Source: CAVSWN01 sp046728115
Lineage (GTDB): Bacteria > Acidobacteriota > Vicinamibacteria > Vicinamibacterales > CAVVIG01
Assembly: GCA_046728115.1 (NCBI GenBank)
Contig: JBKPDW010000436.1
Coordinates: 1 to 7,653 of the forward strand
Direction of reading: 5' to 3'
DNA: 7,653 nucleotides
Shown: positions 5,961 to 7,653 of the stretch, piece by piece
Numbering within the stretch: the stretch's first letter is position 1
Layout: every line of letters begins with the position of its first letter
Position numbers and translations under genes: made by a program
The notes under the pieces: generated by a model
Seen by the model: only the letters and a program-made list of their open reading frames with translations
Database searches by the model: none
What the model was told of the DNA's origin: nothing

Positions 5961-7653
5961 ATGAGACTTCGCACGTTGTTCTTCAGTGCCGCGGCGATGC
6001 TATGCGCGCTCGCAGCAGAGGCGCAGGTCTCGACGGGCAACATCATCGGCGTCGTGCACGATGAGTCCGGAGCCGTACTGCCCGGCGCGACCGCCACGCT
6101 GACGTCACCACTCCTCCCGGGTGGACCGATGACGGAAGTGACGAACGCGCGCGGCGAGTATCGCTTCGAGCGCCTCGCGCCCGGCACCTACAAGCTGTCG
6201 GTCACGATCAGCGGATTCAGCACGTACGAGGAAACGGATCTGCGCGTCGCGGTCGGCGGGACCACCGAGCGCAACGTCCCGCTCAAGGTAGCCGCGATGG
6301 CGGAAACGATCACGGTCAGCGGCGAGTCGCCGGTAGTGGACACGCGCAAGGCCGGCATCACGAACAACATCGCGGCCGAGCAACTCGAGGCCTCCGCCAG
6401 CGAACGCTACGGCGTGCAGGCCTACCTGGCCATGCTGCCGGGCGTGACGACGTCGAGCTACAACCGCGTCTTCAACGTCACGGTGATGGGATCCAACAGC
6501 AACGAGACGACGATTCTCACCGACGGCGTGTCGATCAACAACGTCCGATCGGGCGGGTCGTGGCTGCTGAGCGATTTCGACGGCGCGCAGGAAGTCGGCG
6601 CGACGACCCTCGGCGCGTCGGCGGAGTACCAGGCGGCGGGCGGCGGCGTCCTCAACGTCGTGGGCAAAACCGGCACGAACCAGTTCCACGGCGACGCGTC
6701 GGGATTCTGGTCGCCAGACGAGCTGACGAGCAGACCCGTCCTGCAGCCGTGTCCGGCCTGCCCGGCGAGCGCGGTGGACGACACGATCAACGGCGTCCCC
6801 CAAATCGGGTTCCACTGGTACAACTATCACGACTATTCGGGCCACGTCGGCGGACCCATCAAGCAGGACCGCGTGTGGTTCTTCGGCGGCTTGATCTTCC
6901 GCGGCCGCTATGGCACGCCGCCCGGCCAGGCGCCGCCCCCTGATTCAGAACGCTTCCTCGACTGGATCACCGACACGAATACAAAGGTGACGGTGAAGAT
7001 CAACAACCGGATGCAGTTTCAGCAGACCTACTACGCTGAAATCTGGGGAACGGTGAACCCGAACTTCACGAGCCCCACGCGTCCGATCGCGACGCTGCAG
7101 CACTCCGAGGCGAGCATCAAGGACGATCCGAACCCCGGGTCGTCGTTGACGTGGACGCTCAGCGACCGCACGGTGCTCACGGCACGCTACGCGCTGACGA
7201 AAGGCGCGTCGCACCGGATTGGCTTCTTCCGGGATCTGAACACCCCGAACCACACCGATGCCGGGAGCGGCGTCCAGAGCGGCAACACCAACGCCCACCG
7301 GTTCTGGCCGCGGCGCGACGAAGTCAGTGTGAAGATGAACTCGTACTACGCTGGCAATCGCCTCAATCACAGCCTCGCGTACGGCGTGCAGCTTTCCAAG
7401 AACAAGGACGTCTTCGTGCAGATCGAGCCGGGGGGCGTGATCTTCCGCGACCTCAACAGCGTGCCCAACACGGCGACCCTGATCGGCCCGGATGCCCGCG
7501 GCGCCAGCAGCAGCGCGCAGGCAGTCTGGCTCGAGGATGAAATCACGCTGGGCGACCGGTTGACAATCCGGCCGGGGCTGCGCTACGACCGCATGGTCGG
7601 AACCAGCATCGACGTGCCCAAGTTCGATCTCGAATTCAACGAGGTCGGGACGC
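5961..7653 (+). CDS. TonB-dependent outer-membrane receptor with N-terminal carboxypeptidase-regulatory-like domain (3' partial)
   Basis: The first 564 codons run open to the window edge without a stop, so the gene is partial on the right. Residues 1-21 form a Sec signal peptide ending near AEA|Q. Residues ~27-108 are a carboxypeptidase-regulatory-like beta-sandwich (GNIIGVVHDESGAVLPGA, later NARGEYRFERLAPGTYKL). The plug domain follows from about 115 to 245 and includes TITVSGESPVVDT and TTILTDGVSINN. From there on come barrel strands such as SGHVGGPIKQDRVWFFGG (293-310). The layout is that of the Oar-like receptors abundant in Acidobacteriota, which move large or oligomeric substrates across the outer membrane; the substrate cannot be inferred. 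A loop has a CPAC pair (C264, C267). GAGGAGGGA at 5947-5955 gives a strong ribosome binding site 5 nt before the ATG. It is divergent from hscA and probably unrelated in function. Confidence 0.9.
   Translation, partial: MRLRTLFFSAAAMLCALAAEAQVSTGNIIGVVHDESGAVLPGATATLTSPLLPGGPMTEVTNARGEYRFERLAPGTYKLSVTISGFSTYEETDLRVAVGGTTERNVPLKVAAMAETITVSGESPVVDTRKAGITNNIAAEQLEASASERYGVQAYLAMLPGVTTSSYNRVFNVTVMGSNSNETTILTDGVSINNVRSGGSWLLSDFDGAQEVGATTLGASAEYQAAGGGVLNVVGKTGTNQFHGDASGFWSPDELTSRPVLQPCPACPASAVDDTINGVPQIGFHWYNYHDYSGHVGGPIKQDRVWFFGGLIFRGRYGTPPGQAPPPDSERFLDWITDTNTKVTVKINNRMQFQQTYYAEIWGTVNPNFTSPTRPIATLQHSEASIKDDPNPGSSLTWTLSDRTVLTARYALTKGASHRIGFFRDLNTPNHTDAGSGVQSGNTNAHRFWPRRDEVSVKMNSYYAGNRLNHSLAYGVQLSKNKDVFVQIEPGGVIFRDLNSVPNTATLIGPDARGASSSAQAVWLEDEITLGDRLTIRPGLRYDRMVGTSIDVPKFDLEFNEVGT

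Noticed and set aside
1..7653. CRISPR array, tRNA/rRNA, insertion sequence or attachment site
   Set aside because: I saw no regularly spaced direct repeats, no tRNA- or rRNA-like sequence, no transposase and no paired terminal repeats, including at the two truncated gene ends.

Overview
The window is GC-rich bacterial DNA. The TonB-dependent receptor with an N-terminal carboxypeptidase-regulatory-like domain and two small Tat-exported proteins suggest an Acidobacteriota-type genome (Vicinamibacteria-like). This is an inference from gene style, not from a marker gene.

Bases 1-2072 hold a remnant of tetrahydromethanopterin/methanofuran-linked C1 metabolism. In order they are a truncated N-terminal piece resembling methylene-tetrahydromethanopterin dehydrogenase (mtdA-like), an intact fwdD, an intact fwdB, and the first dozen or so codons of fwdA, which then run into unrelated sequence. 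The central observation is that fwdB is interrupted by one in-frame TGA (1001-1003). The TGA sits exactly where formylmethanofuran dehydrogenases carry the Cys or selenocysteine that binds Mo/W, in the motif Cys/Sec-His-Gly-Pro. A 7-bp hairpin with a GU-containing tetraloop starts 18 nt after the TGA and fits a bacterial SECIS element. Read through, the gene encodes a full-length 443-residue protein with a CxxCxxxC...C iron-sulfur site. It should be annotated as one selenoprotein gene, not as two ORFs or a pseudogene. This differs from the better-known bacterial FhcB subunits, which are reported to have lost the metal-site residues.

Bases 2092-3741 hold two divergent genes for Tat-exported proteins. 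One is DsrE/DsrF-like with a single Cys (minus strand). The other is an HD-domain protein whose His/Asp spacing resembles PhnZ/MIOX-type mixed-valent diiron oxygenases (plus strand). Each has a good ribosome binding site and a candidate promoter in the 159-bp gap between them.

Bases 3817-5682 (minus) encode a 621-residue Hsp70 of HscA type, the iron-sulfur assembly chaperone class. No hscB or isc genes are visible beside it. After a 278-bp divergent spacer, a TonB-dependent receptor begins at 5961 and runs off the right edge.

The fwd genes could form a Mo/W- and Se-dependent CO2/formyl-carrier oxidoreductase only if subunits A and C and the Sec machinery (selA, selB, selC, selD) are elsewhere in the genome. 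The truncated neighbours raise the alternative that the cluster has been broken by deletion or is an assembly junction.
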